DNA of 64,000 bases from CAYNJF01 sp964351745 (GCA_964351745.1 CAYGPI010000002.1:30342-94341); one strand, 5' to 3'. Shown: positions 50,150-59,886, numbered from the stretch's first letter. Numbers and translations: made by a program. Notes: a model not told the origin generated them from the sequence alone.

Positions 50150-50986
50150 CTATGCACTTTTTTGGTATTTTTCTATCGCTTGTATCACTAAAGCATTTTG
50201 CTCAAAAGTCTTGATGTGTTGTTGAACATTAACGCTTGGATTAATTTGATAAACATCGAAGAAAATATCTAGAAGTTGACGCGCTTCATGCTTATTTCCT
50301 TGGGCAAGTTTTGAATTGGCACTGTTGTATAGTAGACTTGTATTTCTTTGATCAAAGACTAATCCTTTCTCAAAATACTCAAGTGCTTTATCGTGCTCAT
50401 TCTTCTTTTGATAGCAAATACCAATATTGTTATAAACAGGTAAGAGCTCTGGATCAAGCGCAAGCGCAATTAAACCAATGCTGATGGCATCATCATATTC
50501 TTTCAACTCTTTAAGTAGAAGGCACAGATTATTATAAACGCAAATAGCAGCTGGGTTTAATTCAAGTGCTTTTTTATAATAAGTTTTGGCTTGGTCGTAC
50601 TGCTCAAGATCTGAATAGATGTTTCCCAAGTTATTGCAAGCAATGTCGCTATGTGGATGAAACTCTAGTATTTGCTTTCCATTAGCTAAAGCTTTATCAA
50701 ACTCACCGACTTGATGGTAAATATCCATTAATAAAAGTCTAGTGACCATGTGTGTGGGCTCTAATTTTAGGATATCCTCACATTGCTGGCACGCATCGAT
50801 CATTTTATTTCTTAAGCAAAAGACATGAGCTAACTTGAGGCGAGTTGTTAAATCGTCAGGGTGGGCATCACAATGCTTGATATAAACAGCCTCCAATGAT
50901 TCCAGTTCAATCATATCCTTTTGGTTCATTTGGTTAAAAAGTTCTTCTAAATCCTCAGTGCCTAAATTGCTTACAGGGTCTTGCAT
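50150..50986 (-). CDS. TPR-repeat protein
   Basis: This 278-residue protein consists of about five to six tetratricopeptide repeats, for example NNLGNIYSDLEQYDQAKTYY and NNIGICYQKKNEHDKALEYF. No signal peptide or catalytic domain is seen. TPR proteins bind other proteins; its insertion between the fliT-like gene and fleQ, on the opposite strand, might hint at a flagellar link, but it could equally be a neighbour of unrelated function. Confidence 0.82.
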   Translation of the reverse strand: MQDPVSNLGTEDLEELFNQMNQKDMIELESLEAVYIKHCDAHPDDLTTRLKLAHVFCLRNKMIDACQQCEDILKLEPTHMVTRLLLMDIYHQVGEFDKALANGKQILEFHPHSDIACNNLGNIYSDLEQYDQAKTYYKKALELNPAAICVYNNLCLLLKELKEYDDAISIGLIALALDPELLPVYNNIGICYQKKNEHDKALEYFEKGLVFDQRNTSLLYNSANSKLAQGNKHEARQLLDIFFDVYQINPSVNVQQHIKTFEQNALVIQAIEKYQKSA

Positions 50987-51169
50987 CTTTATCTTCCTTT
51001 AGCTTTTTCCTTACTCCAATCATAGTGCAAATGCACTTATTTGGCATAAAGGTGCATAGCACGATCAAAATAGTTGGTCATTCGATTGACAGGACAGTTC
51101 TTTGACGCCTATTACTTAATTAGTATTCGAACTAATGCATCTGTTAAGACAGAAGAATAAAGGATCTAT

Positions 51170-52156
51170 ATGAATCAACAGTCTGAGGCCCATATAAAAC
51201 TTGTTGGCCAATCAAGTGCGATGTCCCATGTTATTAAAATGGTCAAAAAGGTGGCTCCAACTGATTCGGTTGTCCTGATTGAGGGTAAGAGCGGGACAGG
51301 CAAGGAGGTCGTTGCTCGTCAAATTCATGCCTTGTCAAAAAGAAGCAAGGCGCCTTTTATTCCAGTGAACTGTGCAGCCATCCCCAAAGAACTCTTGGAA
51401 AGTGAATTATTTGGACATGAGAGAGGTGCTTTTACTGGTGCGCTTGCGACAAGGGTAGGGCGCTTTGAACTTGCTAAGGGCGGCACAATCTTTTTAGATG
51501 AAATTGGAGACATGCCGTTAGAGATGCAGGTGAAGTTGCTTCGAGTCTTACAAGAAAAGGTTTTCGAAAGAGTTGGCGGTAATCGCTCCATTAAAATGGA
51601 CGTTAGAATTCTTGCTGCAACAAACCAAAATCTGTCTGAAGCGATAGAAAGCCATGAATTTCGTGAAGATCTATTCTATAGGCTTAATGTTTTTCCAATC
51701 ATGATGCCTGCATTGCAAGATCGCCAAGAAGATATCCCTTCATTGATTCAAGATTTACTCAAAACGCTTGATATGGATGAAAGTGAGAAGATTATGCTTA
51801 GGGGCGATGCCATAGAAGCGTTGACACAGTATGCCTGGCCAGGAAACGTGCGTGAATTAGCTAATTTAATTGAGCGCACTTGTGTCTTACATCCTGGCCA
51901 GTTGATTGGAGCTAAGGATCTACCAGCACCCTATTTTCGAACAGAGTCAGAATGTGTCATCCAGGAGAAAGGTCCAGCTGACATCAAAATGCAGGAAGGA
52001 TTTAATTTGAAAAAGTACCTAAATGAATTGGAAGTGACTTTTATTAAAGAGGCATTAAGTGAGGAAAACTGGGTTGTCGCTCATGCAGCAAAGAAACTCG
52101 GTTTAAGAAGAACAACGTTGGTAGAAAAAATGAGAAAGTTTCAATTAGAAAGGTAA
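51170..52156 (+). CDS. fleQ: FleQ-type sigma-54 activator lacking the N-terminal receiver-like domain
   Basis: This 328-residue protein is an AAA+ activator followed by a DNA-binding domain. It has Walker A GKSGTGKE, the sigma-54 contact loop GAFTGA, Walker B GGTIFLDEIGDMP, the arginine-finger region FREDLFYRLNVFPI, and a Fis-type HTH with VAHAAKKLGLRRTTLVEKMR, a sequence closely matching the FleQ C terminus. Position before fleS-fleR is the FleQ position. Family members usually have about 490 residues because of an extra N-terminal domain. Here a TAA lies in frame 12 bases upstream of the ATG and AAGGA precedes it, so the short form is real. Confidence 0.87.
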   Translation: MNQQSEAHIKLVGQSSAMSHVIKMVKKVAPTDSVVLIEGKSGTGKEVVARQIHALSKRSKAPFIPVNCAAIPKELLESELFGHERGAFTGALATRVGRFELAKGGTIFLDEIGDMPLEMQVKLLRVLQEKVFERVGGNRSIKMDVRILAATNQNLSEAIESHEFREDLFYRLNVFPIMMPALQDRQEDIPSLIQDLLKTLDMDESEKIMLRGDAIEALTQYAWPGNVRELANLIERTCVLHPGQLIGAKDLPAPYFRTESECVIQEKGPADIKMQEGFNLKKYLNELEVTFIKEALSEENWVVAHAAKKLGLRRTTLVEKMRKFQLER

Positions 52157-52221
52157 GTGACAGAGCCTTGACATACTTCAATGCGACAGAAATTAACCGG
52201 TTGATTTTATAGAGAATAAAT

Positions 52222-52238
52222 TTGGCCTGAAGTTTGCA
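52222..52238 (+). promoter_or_regulatory. Sigma-54 promoter upstream of fleS
   Basis: TTGGCCTGAAGTTTGCA keeps GG and GC ten bases apart, the sigma-54 spacing, 33 bases before the fleS ATG. It fits class II control of fleSR by FleQ as known in Pseudomonas. Confidence 0.82.
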
Positions 52239-52271
52239 TTGATTTAAACGGATAAACAAAGAGTCGAGAAT

Positions 52272-53246
52272 ATGACACTGCAAGACGCACACACTGTTGA
52301 TTTCAAAAATTTGGCGCAAAGCATGCCTAGCGGTATTGTTCTGTTAAGCGCTCAAGGCCGAGTGACTTGGCAAAACAAGGTTGCAGTGCAGTGGTTTTCA
52401 TCCATTAAAGGTCAACTATGGCGAGATGTGATCAATAGCTTTCTTTCATCTAACCCAAACGATGGGGATGAACTGATTCTTAAGAGTAATCAAAAAATTA
52501 AGGTGGAAACCTGCGCTTTAGAAGATCGAGCAGGCCAAGCGATTATCATGCATGATTTGACGCATTCTAGATTTGTTCAAGACAGACTTAATCAAGAAAA
52601 GAGATTGCAAATTTTAGGTAACATGAGTGCCAACCTAGCGCATCAAATTAGAAATCCATTATGTGCTGCCATGATTCAACTACAAAGTCTGCAAAAGAGA
52701 TATCCATCTGAAGAAAAGTTAGAGAAAATATCAGGCAATTTGAAAAGTATTGAGAAGGAAATCAATAGTATTCTCTTTTTCTCAAGGAGTGATCAAACCA
52801 TTGTTGAATCGTTAAATTTCGAATCACTTGTTCATGAAGCTATTGAAATTTCAAATCTTGAGAGTAAGGAAATAGCTATTGATTTAAAATGCTCATTCTT
52901 TACATCATGGTGGGTTTTAGGGAATAAGCAAGCCTTGCTTGGCGCTTTAACCAATGTCATTGCGAATGCTATAGAGGCTAGTGCTGCTAAAGAAGTCGTC
53001 ACGATTGATGTCACAGAAAGAGTTGATGACCTTCAAATTTTGATAAAAGATCAGGGGCCAGGTATTGACAGCTTTAGTCTAGCTCAGATTTTTGAGCCTT
53101 TTTACACTACGAAAGCGACCGGTACAGGTCTTGGTCTGTCAATAGCAAAAACAATCATTGCAAACCATAGGGGAGAGCTTGTTGTTTCATCAGTGATCCA
53201 TCAAGGCACTGAAGTGCGTATTATTCTACCAAAAGGGACATCATGA
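52272..53246 (+). CDS. fleS: Flagellar sensor histidine kinase FleS
   Basis: This 324-residue protein has an N-terminal PAS-like part (residues about 15-110), the phospho-acceptor box NMSANLAHQIRNPLCAAMIQ (histidine in LAHQIRNP), and a C-terminal ATPase domain with NVIANAIEASA, KDQGPGID and ATGTGLGLSIAKTII. No transmembrane segment is seen, so it is cytoplasmic. It phosphorylates FleR, encoded four bases on in overlap. A sigma-54 promoter precedes it. Confidence 0.92.
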   Translation: MTLQDAHTVDFKNLAQSMPSGIVLLSAQGRVTWQNKVAVQWFSSIKGQLWRDVINSFLSSNPNDGDELILKSNQKIKVETCALEDRAGQAIIMHDLTHSRFVQDRLNQEKRLQILGNMSANLAHQIRNPLCAAMIQLQSLQKRYPSEEKLEKISGNLKSIEKEINSILFFSRSDQTIVESLNFESLVHEAIEISNLESKEIAIDLKCSFFTSWWVLGNKQALLGALTNVIANAIEASAAKEVVTIDVTERVDDLQILIKDQGPGIDSFSLAQIFEPFYTTKATGTGLGLSIAKTIIANHRGELVVSSVIHQGTEVRIILPKGTS

Positions 53247-54538
53247 GAATATTGCTAATCGAAGATGACAAATCCTTGAATGACGCTATTTACGAAAGCC
53301 TTAAAGATGAAGGTTTTGATGTTGATTCAGTCATGAGTGCCCAAGCTGGTTTAGATCTGTTAAAAACTGAAAGTTTTAATATGGTCATTAGTGACATAAA
53401 AATGCCTGGCTTAAGTGGTTATCAATTTCTAGAGCAGCACATGAAAACAGACCACCCAGCGCCAGTTTTATTAATGACAGCCTATGGCACGATAGAGCAA
53501 GCTGTTAATGCATTGAAACTAGGAGCATGTGACTATATTACGAAACCCTTCGATATCAAAACATTAACAGGGAAGATCAGATGCCATGCCGTTGATAGTG
53601 CACGACATCTAGGCGTTATTGTGCACTCAAAAAAAAGTGCGGCTATTTTTGAAATGGCAAAAAAAGTAGCACAAACAGATGCTACGGTTCTTATTCAGGG
53701 TGAAAGTGGGACTGGAAAAGAAGTCTTGGCTAGATATGTGCATGAGCAGTCATCACGTAAAGACAATATTTTTGTGGGCATTAACTGTGCTGCAATTCCT
53801 GAAAACATGCTTGAGGCAACGCTTTTCGGATATGAGAAGGGCGCATTTACAGGAGCTTACCAGACGACACCAGGAAAATTTGAGTTTGCAAATGGCGGCA
53901 CTTTACTCTTAGATGAAATTTCTGAAATGCCTCTTAACTTACAAGTTAAGCTTTTACGAGTTCTTCAAGAATGCGAAGTCGAGCGTTTAGGTGGTAAAAA
54001 GCAAATCCCCTTGAACGTACGTATTATTGCAACAACAAACAGAGCACTGGCCAAGGAAGTGTCTTTAGGTCATTTTAGAGAAGATCTTTATTTTAGACTG
54101 AATGTATTTCCGATCCAATGTTCTCCCCTTCGAGAGCGTCAAGAAGATATTATGCCGCTTGTGAACAACGCTATAGCTAACTTTGGCTCATCTAAAAAAA
54201 TATCCAAGTCAGTTAGTGAAAAGCTTTTAACTTATGCTTGGCCTGGTAATGTCAGAGAGCTTCAAAACGTTATTCAGAGGGCTATTATACTATCTCCTAC
54301 AGAAACCATTACAGAAGAAAGCTTGATTTTTGAAGGGACATCTTTTCAAGAGCAGAAAGAGATGCCAGTTAAAAGGGAATTAAGTGAAAATTTGTCTCAT
54401 CAAGAATTTAAGATTATCCAGAAAACGTTAAGCGATACAGGCGGAGATAAATCTAAAACTGCAGACATTTTGGGTATTAGCCCAAGAACTCTTAGATACA
54501 AAATTGCCAAAATGAAAAAATTAGGTATTTGCCTTTAG
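53243..54538 (+). CDS. fleR: Flagellar response regulator FleR (sigma-54 activator)
   Basis: This 431-residue protein has a receiver domain (residues 1-118; LLIEDDKS, VISDIKMPGLSGYQ with the phospho-Asp, YITKPF with the lysine), an AAA+ domain (GESGTGKE, GAFTGA, LLLDEISEMP) and a Fis-type HTH (KSKTADILGISPRTLRYKIA). FleR activates middle flagellar genes (hook-basal body) with sigma-54. It follows fleS with a four-base overlap and precedes fliE by 15 bases. Confidence 0.94.
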   Translation: MRILLIEDDKSLNDAIYESLKDEGFDVDSVMSAQAGLDLLKTESFNMVISDIKMPGLSGYQFLEQHMKTDHPAPVLLMTAYGTIEQAVNALKLGACDYITKPFDIKTLTGKIRCHAVDSARHLGVIVHSKKSAAIFEMAKKVAQTDATVLIQGESGTGKEVLARYVHEQSSRKDNIFVGINCAAIPENMLEATLFGYEKGAFTGAYQTTPGKFEFANGGTLLLDEISEMPLNLQVKLLRVLQECEVERLGGKKQIPLNVRIIATTNRALAKEVSLGHFREDLYFRLNVFPIQCSPLRERQEDIMPLVNNAIANFGSSKKISKSVSEKLLTYAWPGNVRELQNVIQRAIILSPTETITEESLIFEGTSFQEQKEMPVKRELSENLSHQEFKIIQKTLSDTGGDKSKTADILGISPRTLRYKIAKMKKLGICL

Positions 54539-54553
54539 TAAGGGGATATAACG

Positions 54554-54871
54554 ATGACAGAAATCAACACAAACAAACTTTTGGAAACCATGCAAAGCAT
54601 GATCAAATCGGCTCGTCAAAGTGTGGTGCCGTCTGACGCAGGTACTAAAGGTGATTTTCAAAATGTTCTATCAAACGCTATTGGTAAAACCAATGAGCTT
54701 ATGAAAGCCTCAGGTGCTTTGGCGGCTAAGTATGAGAAAGGTGATCCATCTGTTGAATTAGTTGATGTGATGATTGCATCTCAAAAAAGCAGTGTGTCCT
54801 TTCAAGCTTTAACACAAGTTCGTAATCGCTTGGTCAATGCGTACCAAGATATTATGAATATGCAGATATAG
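54554..54871 (+). CDS. fliE: Flagellar basal-body protein FliE
   Basis: This 105-residue protein has the FliE C-terminal region VMIASQKSSVSFQALTQVRN followed by LVNAYQDIMNMQI, the most conserved part. FliE joins the MS ring to the rod. Gene order fleR-fliE-fliF is as in Pseudomonas. Confidence 0.95.
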   Translation: MTEINTNKLLETMQSMIKSARQSVVPSDAGTKGDFQNVLSNAIGKTNELMKASGALAAKYEKGDPSVELVDVMIASQKSSVSFQALTQVRNRLVNAYQDIMNMQI

Positions 54872-54879
54872 GATAAATC

Positions 54880-56472
54880 ATGGCCACATCCATGAATGCC
54901 TTAGATGGCATGCAAACATTGCCCATCGTCAAGCAAGTTGCTTTGCTTGTTGGCTTAGCCGCAAGTATTGCCCTTGCCGTATATGTTGGGATTTGGGCGC
55001 AAGGTGTTGATTACATGCCTCTTGGTGGGCAATGGTCGGATAAAGAAACATCAGAGGTTGTGGAAGCACTTAATCGAGGCGGTATTGCCCATACTTTGGA
55101 TCCCAAAACAGGGCTAGTGTTAGTGGAGAGCACTCAACTTCAAGCAGCAAAATTGCAACTTGCGAAAGAAGGTGTTTCAAAACAAGGTGGATATGGGTTA
55201 GAGCTTTTAGATCAAAAGACTGGTTTAACGACAAGTCAATTTGTAGAGCGGACGCGTTATGTCAGAGGCTTACAGGGTGAGCTAGAAAGAACCATTAGCC
55301 AAATTCATCAAATCAAAAAAGCTAGAGTGCATCTAGCGATACCAAAACAAAATTCTTTTATTCGTCACAAAAAGCCACCAAGTGCTTCAGTTTTCATAGA
55401 TATTATAGGTGGCGTAAAATTAAATCCAAATCAAGTCGCCGCCATCATTAATTTAGTCGCAACGAGTATTCAAGGCTTATCTCCAGACATGGTCACTGTG
55501 ATTGATCAATATGGCGCCTTACTAAGTAACCAAACAGGCGGAGAGCTAGCATTAGCAACAGAGCAGCTCGATTACAAACACAAGCTGGAAAACATGTATG
55601 CCAAACGTGTGCAAGATTTACTTTCCCCTTTGGTCGGTGTAGGCAGAATCAGCGCAGAGGTCACTGCAGATATTGATTATTTAGGCACAGAAAAAACTTT
55701 TGAAACTTATGATCCAGATAACAAGTCTATTCGCTCTGAACAAACGCTAGACGTTGAAAGAGGGGCTTTAGAGATGCTGGGTGGTATTCCTGGTGCTCTG
55801 AGTAATGTACCGCCTGCAAATCCTGGCGTACCAGAAACTAACCAAGCTTTACCAGATGGCGCTGAAGGAGGACAGTCGAACAACAAAAATGTTCGCAAGC
55901 AAGCCACAAGAAACTTTGAGATTAATCGAACCATTGGTCATGAAAGGAAACTGCCTGGAAATCTAATTAAAATGTCAGTCGCTGTCGTTATCGATGATAA
56001 AGTGACTTACAACAATGTAGGCAAGCAAACCAAGACTCCCTATGATGAGCAGTCTATTCTACAAATGACAAACTTAGTCAAAAATGCCATTGGCTTCAAT
56101 GAAGCAAGAGGTGACTCTGTTTCTGTGATTAATTCGTCTTTTGCTCAAGCTGAGCCTATTGAAGATTTGCCAGAGATGACAATTTTTGAAAAGCCATGGT
56201 TCATGTCAGTTGTGAAGCAGGGATTAGCAGGACTCTTTGTTCTCATCGTCTTGTTCGTCATTATTCGACCTTTTATGAGAAACCTAAGTCAGGTGAGTCA
56301 GCTTCAAAATGATCATAATAAGAAAATTTTAGAGTTAACAAAACTTAACGAAAGTGCAGCTAAGCAAAGTCATAATAGTGATGAAATGACTCGAATGAGA
56401 TCACTTATTCATGATGATCCTAAGCGTGTTGCTCAAGTTGTAAAAACTATGGTGACGACAGAAAATGATTGA
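54880..56472 (+). CDS. fliF: MS-ring protein FliF
   Basis: This 530-residue protein has two membrane segments, at about residues 20-40 and 447-465 (GLAGLFVLIVLFVIIRPFM). In between are ring-building domains with QLAKEGVSKQGGYGLELLD and TSQFVERTRYVRGLQGELER, and a disordered Pro/Asn-rich linker around residue 310. The C terminus binds FliG. It overlaps the fliG start by eight bases. Confidence 0.96.
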   Translation: MATSMNALDGMQTLPIVKQVALLVGLAASIALAVYVGIWAQGVDYMPLGGQWSDKETSEVVEALNRGGIAHTLDPKTGLVLVESTQLQAAKLQLAKEGVSKQGGYGLELLDQKTGLTTSQFVERTRYVRGLQGELERTISQIHQIKKARVHLAIPKQNSFIRHKKPPSASVFIDIIGGVKLNPNQVAAIINLVATSIQGLSPDMVTVIDQYGALLSNQTGGELALATEQLDYKHKLENMYAKRVQDLLSPLVGVGRISAEVTADIDYLGTEKTFETYDPDNKSIRSEQTLDVERGALEMLGGIPGALSNVPPANPGVPETNQALPDGAEGGQSNNKNVRKQATRNFEINRTIGHERKLPGNLIKMSVAVVIDDKVTYNNVGKQTKTPYDEQSILQMTNLVKNAIGFNEARGDSVSVINSSFAQAEPIEDLPEMTIFEKPWFMSVVKQGLAGLFVLIVLFVIIRPFMRNLSQVSQLQNDHNKKILELTKLNESAAKQSHNSDEMTRMRSLIHDDPKRVAQVVKTMVTTEND

Positions 56473-57469
56473 TTCAGATCTTGAACCGTTACAAAAAGTT
56501 GCCGTGATGCTGATGAGTCTTTCCTCAGAAGAGTCTGCGCAAGTTTTAAAGCACTTGGACCACAAAGAGGTTCAAAAGATTGGCGAAGCCATGGCCAAAA
56601 TGAAAAATATCAATCAAATGCAAGTTGAAAATTCATTTAAATCCATTTTGAGTGACGCTGAAGATAAGACAAGCTTAGGGGTTAGCTCTCAAGATTCTAT
56701 TCGTAATATGATAGTGAGTGCCTTTGGTGAGTCTCAAGGCAGTACAGTGGCAGATAAAATTTTAATGACAAGCCAATCACAGGGGCTTGAATCTTTACAA
56801 TGGATGGATGCAAAAGCGATTGCAGACTTAATACGATTTGAGCATCCTCAAATTCAAGCATTGATTATGAGTCAGTTAGAGCCTGATGTTGCAGCTCAGT
56901 TATTAGAGTTCTTTGATGAACGCGTGCGCATTGATTTAGTTCTTAGAATTAGCAGTCAAGAAGCGATACAACCTTCAGCTATTGATGAGCTTAATCTTAT
57001 CGTTGAATCTCAACTTAAAAGGCAAAACGTTTCTCAAACGACTCCTGTTGGTGGTGTGAAAGTAAGTGCTGATATTTTGAACTTAGTTGATCCAGAGATG
57101 AAAAATCAGTTGTTAGAGGCTATTAAATCCAAGAATGAAGACTTGGCTTTCGAGATTGAAGAGCTTATGTTCATTTTTGAAAATATTTTGGACATCGATG
57201 ATCGTGGTATTCAAGCTTTGCTTCGTGAAGTGTCGACAGATGTACTAATCCTAGCGTTAAAAGGTGCTGAACCAGCCATTGCTGAAAAAATCTTTAGTAA
57301 TATGTCAAAACGTGCCGGAGAGTTACTCAAAGATGATCTAGATGCCAAGGGGCCTGTTCGACTTAGTGAAGTAGAAGCTGCACAAAAAGAAATTTTAACG
57401 GTAGCCAAGCGAATGGCTGATGAGGGAGAGATTTCTCTTGGCGGTCGTAGTGGTGAGAAAATGTTATAA
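56465..57469 (+). CDS. fliG: Motor switch protein FliG
   Basis: This 334-residue protein has the three FliG domains, with EHPQIQALIMSQLEPDVAAQ in the middle region and, at the C-terminal torque domain, LMFIFENILDIDDRGIQALL followed by KGAEPAIAEKIFSNMSKRA. It carries the charged residues that face the stator. Length matches the family (331 in E. coli). Confidence 0.96.
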   Translation: MIDSDLEPLQKVAVMLMSLSSEESAQVLKHLDHKEVQKIGEAMAKMKNINQMQVENSFKSILSDAEDKTSLGVSSQDSIRNMIVSAFGESQGSTVADKILMTSQSQGLESLQWMDAKAIADLIRFEHPQIQALIMSQLEPDVAAQLLEFFDERVRIDLVLRISSQEAIQPSAIDELNLIVESQLKRQNVSQTTPVGGVKVSADILNLVDPEMKNQLLEAIKSKNEDLAFEIEELMFIFENILDIDDRGIQALLREVSTDVLILALKGAEPAIAEKIFSNMSKRAGELLKDDLDAKGPVRLSEVEAAQKEILTVAKRMADEGEISLGGRSGEKML

Positions 57470-57477
57470 GGTTTTCA

Positions 57478-58050
57478 ATGACAGTAGACACATATAATAA
57501 ATGGATGGTTCCTAACTTAGGAGCAGCTGAGGCAACCCATGGCACTACAAAATCCATCGAGGAACAAAAAAAAATTGGGTTTGAGCAAGGGTATCAAGAT
57601 GGCTTAGCTAAGGCTATGCAGAGCATTGATCAAAAAATACAAGGCATAGATGCATTAGCCACTGAATTAAAATCCACTCAAGACGTTTTAGAGCCGCAAG
57701 TGATGGATGTCTTGGAGTCTTATTGCCAGGTTGTGATTAAATCGGTATTACATCAAGAACTTAAAGTTAGTGATACTGCTCTTCATAATCTTATTGCTGA
57801 AGGGTTAGAGCAGTTGTCGTCCCAATCAAGAGTCACTGTTGAAATTCATCCTGAACTACTTAACTCGCATCGTGAGTCGCTAGGTGAAGTGCTAAAAGAG
57901 AAAGGGATTTTGCTATGTGCTAACCCTAACTTGCAGATGTCAGAAGTTAGAATTAAGGATAAGCATTTAACGATGAAAAGTGATCTCAACTCACTAATAG
58001 ATCAAGTTCTCCTTTCAGATGATAAAACAGGTGACAGGCATGATTCATAA
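57478..58050 (+). CDS. fliH: Flagellar export regulator FliH
   Basis: This 190-residue protein has a short N-terminal segment, a GFEQGYQDGLAKAMQ region of the Gly-repeat type near residues 36-50, a coiled-coil centre, and a C-terminal domain ending in a segment where DKHLTMKSDLNSLIDQVLL is seen. It holds the ATPase FliI. The stop overlaps the FliI start by eleven bases. Confidence 0.88.
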   Translation: MTVDTYNKWMVPNLGAAEATHGTTKSIEEQKKIGFEQGYQDGLAKAMQSIDQKIQGIDALATELKSTQDVLEPQVMDVLESYCQVVIKSVLHQELKVSDTALHNLIAEGLEQLSSQSRVTVEIHPELLNSHRESLGEVLKEKGILLCANPNLQMSEVRIKDKHLTMKSDLNSLIDQVLLSDDKTGDRHDS

Positions 58051-59383
58051 GCATTTTGAGTCTAAGCTGAAGGTCATTCAAAATCAGTCTCGTTTTCAAT
58101 CTGTTGGGCAGGTCAAAAAAGTAACAGGCCTTATTGTTGAAGCAAAGGGATTGAATTTGCCTCTTGGTACTTTGTGTGAGGTTTTTGTTGAAAAGAAACC
58201 TATCGAGTTAGAAGTCATAGGCTTTTCAGAAGATGTGACTTACCTAATGCCCATAGAAACGATGGGCCATATTTATCCAAATATAGAAATTAAGTCGCTT
58301 AATCGATTTCCAACTGCGCCAGTTGGTTTTGGGCTTTTAGGGCGGATCCTTGATGGACAAGGAAAACCTATTGATGGCAAAGGCCCTCTTGTAACAGAAG
58401 GACAAAGAGAGCTTGAAGCTGTCAGTGTCAACCCATTAGAAAGACCCCCTTTGCGTGAGCCTTTAGATGTTGGGATCCGTGCCATTAATGGCTTGATCCC
58501 AGTTGCTAAAGGGCAACGCATGGGTTTGTTTGCGGGTAGTGGCGTTGGTAAAAGCGTATTACTTGGTATGATGACTTCTTTTACAAAAGCAGATGTCATT
58601 GTTATTGGCCTTATTGGTGAGCGTGGTAGAGAAGTTCGTGAATTTATTGATAAGAACATTGGTCAAGGTGGATTAGCCAAATCTGTGATTGTGGCTTCAC
58701 CTTCAGATTGTTCGCCGGTACAGCGGGTCAATGGGGCTTTGATGGCTTGCACCATTGGTGAATATTTTAGAGAGCAAGGTAAAGATGTTCTGTTGATTAT
58801 GGATTCACTGACTCGTTTCGCTCACGCTAAACGCCAAATCGCTTTATCTATAGGGGAACCACCTGCTCAGCGTGGGTATACGCCTTCGGTGTTCTTTGAC
58901 TTAGCACAGTTGATAGAACGAGCTGGGCTCGTTTCAGAGAAGGGTAGCATGACTGCATTTTATACTGTTTTAGCTGAAGGAGATGATTTACAAGATCCGA
59001 TTGTTGATACAACTCGCTCTCTATTAGACGGGCATATTGTATTATCAAGAGCGATTGCTGAGATGGGTACTTATCCAGCGATAGATGTTGAGGCTTCAAT
59101 TTCAAGAGCAATGACTGATATTGTCAAGTCAGAGCAAATGAGTGATATCTTTTTATTTAAACGCTATCATGCTATTTATCAAGAGAATAAGGATTTAATT
59201 ACTGTGGGGGCTTATCAAAAAGGGACAAATCCAGAGCTAGATTTAAGTGTTAAGTTTCATCAAGTGATGAATCACTATATTAAGCAGAGTTTTGATGCCC
59301 CAATCTATTTTGAGCCTGCAGTGAGCCAGTTGCGAAATTTATTCAATCAAAACTCAATAGAGCCAGCTCATGGCACAGCGTAA
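58040..59383 (+). CDS. fliI: Flagellum-specific ATPase FliI
   Basis: The ATG at 58040, five bases after AGGTGA, is preferred over an in-frame ATG at 58019; it gives 447 residues, the usual FliI length. Visible are the Walker A GLFAGSGVGKSVL, VIGLIGERGREVREF, the Walker B region DVLLIMDSLTRFAHA and the GEPPAQRGYTPSVF loop. FliI is the hexameric export ATPase. It overlaps fliJ by 14 bases. Confidence 0.96.
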   Translation: MIHKHFESKLKVIQNQSRFQSVGQVKKVTGLIVEAKGLNLPLGTLCEVFVEKKPIELEVIGFSEDVTYLMPIETMGHIYPNIEIKSLNRFPTAPVGFGLLGRILDGQGKPIDGKGPLVTEGQRELEAVSVNPLERPPLREPLDVGIRAINGLIPVAKGQRMGLFAGSGVGKSVLLGMMTSFTKADVIVIGLIGERGREVREFIDKNIGQGGLAKSVIVASPSDCSPVQRVNGALMACTIGEYFREQGKDVLLIMDSLTRFAHAKRQIALSIGEPPAQRGYTPSVFFDLAQLIERAGLVSEKGSMTAFYTVLAEGDDLQDPIVDTTRSLLDGHIVLSRAIAEMGTYPAIDVEASISRAMTDIVKSEQMSDIFLFKRYHAIYQENKDLITVGAYQKGTNPELDLSVKFHQVMNHYIKQSFDAPIYFEPAVSQLRNLFNQNSIEPAHGTA

Positions 59384-59807
59384 GTCAGCTATAGAAAGCT
59401 TAAAAAAAGTTCGAGATGCCGAGCACCGCCAAGCCCAACTCGCATTAAAGCGCTCTTTCGATAAATATGAATCAGCTACATCTCGTTTTGAAATGTTAGA
59501 TAACTATTTGAGTGAATATCATCAAACACCTCTTACATCATTACAAAAAGGGGCACTATTATCACGGCAATCGTTTATTGAAAATCTCAATGTTTCCATA
59601 CAAGAGCAGAAGAAAATATGTATTCAGCTAAAGTATGAGTTGGAACAAAGCCAATATGTTGTTGCTGATGCTTTTAAAGCAAGTAGAGGTCTAGAGATTA
59701 TTCTTGAGAAGATGGCACAAAGAGAGCGCGAGGAGATCGACAGAAAGGACAGCATCATTTTAGATGAGCTCAATATGGTGCGATACAGCGCAAAAAAACA
59801 ATACTAG
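59370..59807 (+). CDS. fliJ: Flagellar export protein FliJ
   Basis: This 145-residue protein is one long charged antiparallel coiled coil (LKKVRDAEHRQAQLALKRSF and RLE-like YELEQSQYVVADAFKASRG), the expected shape of FliJ. It acts as a stalk in the FliI ring. It overlaps fliI at its start and ends the fliE-J block; an 79-base gap follows before the STAS genes. Confidence 0.85.
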   Translation: MAQRKSAIESLKKVRDAEHRQAQLALKRSFDKYESATSRFEMLDNYLSEYHQTPLTSLQKGALLSRQSFIENLNVSIQEQKKICIQLKYELEQSQYVVADAFKASRGLEIILEKMAQREREEIDRKDSIILDELNMVRYSAKKQY

Positions 59808-59886
59808 CGATGTATCTAACACAATTTATGCTATGCTTAGGCTGTCACCCATTTGGGCTAGTTGTGTATGAGAAAAAGAGGATATT

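Noticed and set aside
51040..51060. Sigma-54 promoter upstream of fleQ (TTGGCATAAAGGTGCA)
   Set aside because: GG and GC are nine bases apart rather than ten, so the spacing is wrong for sigma-54. FleQ is normally sigma-70 dependent.
58019..58039. Earlier ATG for FliI
   Set aside because: ATG 58040 has AGGTGA five bases upstream and gives the usual FliI length.
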